Shown one piece after another: positions 8,719 through 9,986 of a stretch of 9,986 bases of DNA. The notes below the pieces were generated by a model. The model searched no databases and had not been told where the DNA came from. It worked only from the letters and a program-made list of their open reading frames with translations. The stretch's first letter is position 1. Each line of letters starts with the position of its first letter. The stretch is from positions 1 to 9,986 of the forward strand of contig CAITOD010000142.1 in assembly GCA_903893935.1 (NCBI GenBank), read 5' to 3'. The translations under genes and the position numbers were made by a program. Source of the stretch: an uncultured Sphingomonadales bacterium (GTDB lineage Bacteria > Pseudomonadota > Alphaproteobacteria > Sphingomonadales > Sphingomonadaceae).

Positions 8719-8742
8719 CTTACTCTTACGCGTAAGAGTAAG
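8719..8742. promoter_or_regulatory. Perfect 24-bp palindrome, likely operator of the toxin-antitoxin operon
   Basis: CTTACTCTTACG (8719-8730) is followed at once by its exact reverse complement (8731-8742). Inside it, four quarter-sites TTAC, TTAC, GTAA and GTAA start at 8720, 8726, 8732 and 8738, an exact 6-bp spacing. It ends inside the ribosome binding site of the antitoxin gene. VapBC- and MazEF-type operons are commonly repressed by the antitoxin, alone or with its toxin, binding palindromes around the promoter, so an autoregulatory operator is the natural reading. In RNA the same sequence could fold into a 10-bp stem with a CGCG loop whose 3' arm covers the first bases of the Shine-Dalgarno sequence. 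Confidence 0.75.
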
Positions 8743-8747
8743 GAGGT
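8739..8747 (+). promoter_or_regulatory. Near-ideal ribosome binding site deciding the antitoxin start
   Basis: TAAGGAGGT is complementary over all nine bases to the usual anti-Shine-Dalgarno end of 16S rRNA. It lies just before the GTG at 8752, with 5 nt between GGAGG and the start codon. It fixes the start at this GTG even though the frame stays open further upstream. Its first four bases belong to the 24-bp palindrome. Confidence 0.85.
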
Positions 8748-8751
8748 TCAG

Positions 8752-8985
8752 GTGCGCATCACATCCAAAGGCCAGGTGACCATTCCTGCCGAAATCCGCG
8801 AAAAGGCCGGGCTGCTGCCCCACACCGAAGTCGATTTCGAATTCGACGGCCAAGTCGTACGGCTGGTGCCTGCCAAACCCGGCGAAGCGCGTGGCCGCGG
8901 CGCGCGGCTGGTCGCGCATCTGCGCGGGCGCGGCGATGTCGCGATGAGCACCGACGCCATCATGGCGCTGACTCGCGAAGCATAA
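8752..8985 (+). CDS. vapB: AbrB/MazE-fold antitoxin (VapB-type), 77 aa
   Basis: The N-terminal ~45 residues are a swapped-hairpin AbrB/SpoVT DNA-binding domain: RITSKGQVTIPAEIREKAGL (residues 2-21), then an acidic-hydrophobic strand DFEFDGQVVRLVP (28-40). The Arg/Gly-rich C-terminal tail (RGARLVAHLRGRGD...MALTREA) is where such antitoxins wrap around and inhibit the toxin. The product should neutralise the PIN toxin encoded immediately downstream and repress its own operon. The GTG start at 8752 is supported by the strong ribosome binding site and by the conserved domain beginning there; an in-frame upstream extension to 8584 is unconserved and would overlap the divergent gene. The stop TAA touches the ATG of the toxin gene with no bases between. 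The symbol denotes family type, not orthology to a particular named locus. Confidence 0.9.
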   Translation: MRITSKGQVTIPAEIREKAGLLPHTEVDFEFDGQVVRLVPAKPGEARGRGARLVAHLRGRGDVAMSTDAIMALTREA

Positions 8986-9390
8986 ATGGCCGCCATCCTG
9001 ATCGACGCCAATGTCCTGCTCGATATCATGACGCAGGATGCGCAGTGGTCGCCGTGGTCAATCGAGGCGCTGGAACGCGCGGCAGACCGCCACCGGCTGG
9101 TAATCAACGCGGTCATCTATGCCGAAGTCTCGGTCCGCTTCACCCGTATCGAAGACCTTGACGCGGCACTGCCCAGGATCGCGTTCGATCGCGAGCCGAT
9201 CCCCTACGAAGCCGCCTTTCTCGCCGGCAAGGCGCATCTCGCCTATCGCCAACGCGGCGGGTCAAAGACTGTGCCGCTGCCGGATTTCTTTATCGGCGCG
9301 CATGCCTCAGTGGCGGGCTATGCGCTGATGACGCGAGACGCGGGACGGTACCGGACGTATTTTCCGAGGCTGTCGCTGATTGCGCCCTGA
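8986..9390 (+). CDS. vapC: PIN-domain ribonuclease toxin (VapC-type), 134 aa
   Basis: This is a typical-length PIN domain with the expected acidic metal-binding residues: Asp7 in LIDANVLLD, Glu47 in YAEVS, Asp100 in LPDFFIGAHA and Asp118 in TRDAGRYRTYFP. PIN toxins are Mg/Mn-dependent RNases that cut tRNA, rRNA or mRNA and arrest growth; the target here is unknown. The LPDFFIGAHA plus TRD...YRTYFP ending is the common form among alphaproteobacterial VapC toxins paired with AbrB-type antitoxins. The ATG directly follows the antitoxin TAA (TAAATG), so translation is probably coupled, which helps keep antitoxin in excess. All catalytic residues are present and there is no frameshift, so the toxin looks functional. 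Confidence 0.92.
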   Translation: MAAILIDANVLLDIMTQDAQWSPWSIEALERAADRHRLVINAVIYAEVSVRFTRIEDLDAALPRIAFDREPIPYEAAFLAGKAHLAYRQRGGSKTVPLPDFFIGAHASVAGYALMTRDAGRYRTYFPRLSLIAP

Positions 9391-9605
9391 TCATGATCGG
9401 GTGCGATTGTGGAGCGTTCGCATTTGGCGCGGGTGGCTGGCGACTCCGCGATCACTCTTTCAAAATGCCGGTTTTTTGGGAGGGCCGAAACGTCTTGAAA
9501 ACAACTTCTTACGAAAAATGGATATACTGTCCCACGAAATCCGCTGTCCCCGGAAATCCGGTCCTGAGCATCGCCCATCCGAAACCCCCCTCGAGGGGCT
9601 GCTCG
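9391..9605. other. Convergent intergenic region without a supported gene
   Basis: These 215 bases lie between the 3' ends of the rightward toxin gene and the leftward gene at the window edge. They are visibly more AT-rich than the rest of the window, with runs such as GGTTTTTTGGG (9471-9481) and ACGAAAAATGGATATACT (9511-9528). Short open frames cross it, but they have no domain or family signal, and the longest overlap the flanking genes. One short GC palindrome is noted at 9587-9598. No tRNA, att site or insertion-sequence end is recognisable. Confidence 0.5.
9587..9598. terminator. Possible weak terminator hairpin for the leftward gene
   Basis: CCCCTCGAGGGG is a 12-bp palindrome lying 8 bases past the stop (9606-9608) of the leftward gene. 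On the minus strand it is followed by GGTTTC, only a short T stretch, so it could act as a weak intrinsic terminator. The RNA stem would have just four GC pairs around a TCGA loop, and on the plus strand no T-tract follows. Its position is the main argument. Confidence 0.25.
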
Positions 9606-9986
9606 CTAAGCGCGAGAAGCTCGGACTTCTGCACCGATCTCGCTGGCGATTTCGTGCAGTTTACGGCGGAGATCACCGAACAGGAGTTGGTATGCCGTTA
9701 GTCGGCGAATGGCGAGGTTGAGTCCTGACCCCCTGATTTGGTGCGTATCATCCGGCGAGGCGTGCGCTGCACCGGAAAACTCGTCCATTGCCGCTCTGAT
9801 GCGCTCATCGAAATTCACCAAATCCACGACTAGTTCCGGGAAGTAGAGGCCTGCGCTGGCGCGGATATGGCCGAGATTAATCGCCTTCTCGGGCATCTTG
9901 GCTTCCGCCCTAGAGGTTACGACCTCCATCTGATGGACACTTTCGCAATGGGCCTGCCATTCAAGGTCTTCGATGTCAGCGAATAT
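9606..9986 (-). CDS. Hypothetical protein, helix-rich (5' partial)
   Basis: I do not recognise this protein. The minus-strand frame is open from the TAG at 9606-9608 to the right window edge. An internal ATG at 9929 would give 107 aa, but the frame continues upstream through IFADIEDLEWQAHCESVHQ with no stop, and no ribosome binding site precedes that ATG, so the gene is probably truncated by the window. The visible 126 residues are soluble and mostly helical in character: an acidic/aromatic segment (FPELVVDLVNFDERIRAAMDEF), a stretch rich in polar residues (ASPDDTHQIRGSG), and an amphipathic C-terminal helix (FGDLRRKLHEIASEIGAEV). Base composition is clearly less GC-rich than the operon genes, which hints at later acquisition. 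No catalytic motif or membrane span is visible. Coding status rests on protein-like composition and uninterrupted length, not on a family match. Confidence 0.6.
   Translation of the reverse strand: MFADIEDLEWQAHCESVHQMEVVTSRAEAKMPEKAINLGHIRASAGLYFPELVVDLVNFDERIRAAMDEFSGAAHASPDDTHQIRGSGLNLAIRRLTAYQLLFGDLRRKLHEIASEIGAEVRASRA

Larger units (their letters stand above)
8592..8751. other. Divergent intergenic control region
   Basis: These 160 bases separate the leftward amidoligase operon from the rightward toxin-antitoxin pair, so promoters for both must lie here or inside the neighbouring genes. I see three dyads (8616-8630, 8640-8660 and 8719-8742) and one strong ribosome binding site (8739-8747). 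A TTGACA hexamer occurs at 8668-8673 on the plus strand, but there is no recognisable -10 element at the right distance. No open frame here looks like a gene. Confidence 0.7.

Noticed and set aside
5205..8735. A plus-strand open frame of 1176 codons lying antisense to the transglutaminase-DUF2126 gene.
   Set aside because: Its translation is Arg/His/Ala/Gln-rich with no domain signal, which is typical of the antisense frame of a high-GC gene. The minus-strand gene has clear catalytic motifs over the same bases.
8584..8751. A longer antitoxin start at 8584 giving 133 residues.
   Set aside because: It would overlap the divergent gene and run through the palindrome. The GTG at 8752 has a nine-base Shine-Dalgarno match and begins the AbrB domain.
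9494..9528. TTGAAA (9494) and TATACT (9523) as a plus-strand promoter.
   Set aside because: The spacing is about 22 bp, too long for a sigma-70 type promoter, and no supported gene lies downstream on the plus strand.
9550..9561. Short dyad CCGGA-AA-TCCGG in the convergent intergenic region.
   Set aside because: The arms are only 5 bp with a 2-bp centre and no T-tract follows; this is chance level for GC-rich DNA.
9380..9721. Short plus-strand frames of 102 and 113 codons after the toxin gene, and an 86-codon minus-strand frame at 9318-9578.
   Set aside because: They overlap the ends of better-supported genes, have no clear ribosome binding site or domain, and their composition looks random.
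1..9986. CRISPR arrays, tRNA or rRNA genes, and insertion-sequence ends.
   Set aside because: I read for regularly spaced repeats, cloverleaf-like segments with a T-loop, and terminal inverted repeats with a transposase, and saw none.

Overview
The window is GC-rich and densely coding, with the GCG/GCC/CGC-heavy codon use of an alphaproteobacterium. The mix of genes fits a sphingomonad (Sphingomonas/Novosphingobium-like): a DPDD/RIDHH multi-spanning membrane protein, a fused ATP-grasp/alpha-E protein and a transglutaminase-DUF2126 protein. That placement is an inference from protein motifs and composition; no rRNA or other taxonomic marker is present.

Layout. (1) 2-1792, plus strand: a polytopic membrane protein, probably of the GT-C glycosyltransferase-like type, cut at its 5' end by the window edge. 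It meets the next gene tail to tail, and the two stop codons overlap within the four bases 1789-1792. (2) 1789-8591, minus strand: a compact three-gene operon, read from right to left. It encodes a 1122-aa transglutaminase plus DUF2126 (putative amidoligase) protein, an 832-aa fusion of a circularly permuted ATP-grasp ligase with an alpha-E domain, and a 305-aa stand-alone transglutaminase-like protein. The gaps are 7 and 10 nt. (3) 8592-8751: a 160-bp divergent control region with several dyads, including a perfect 24-bp palindrome that runs into a near-ideal ribosome binding site. (4) 8752-9390, plus strand: a VapBC-type toxin-antitoxin pair (AbrB/MazE-fold antitoxin and PIN-domain RNase toxin) with no bases between stop and start codon. 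(5) 9391-9605: a more AT-rich convergent intergenic stretch with no supported gene. (6) 9606-9986, minus strand: the 3' part of an unrecognised, lower-GC, helix-rich protein whose start lies beyond the window.

How the genes work together. The three-gene operon belongs to a recurring genomic association (transglutaminase, alpha-E, circularly permuted ATP-grasp and DUF2126) that comparative genomics has proposed to make and/or cleave amide or isopeptide bonds in an uncharacterised peptide or small molecule. The ATP-grasp and DUF2126 domains would be the bond formers, and the Cys-His-Asp transglutaminase folds would hydrolyse or transfer. All three proteins look cytosolic. No substrate peptide gene, transporter or Anbu-type protease is visible here, so the substrate is unknown. 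The TA pair and the low-GC gene look like accessory cargo beside a more ordinary chromosomal operon.
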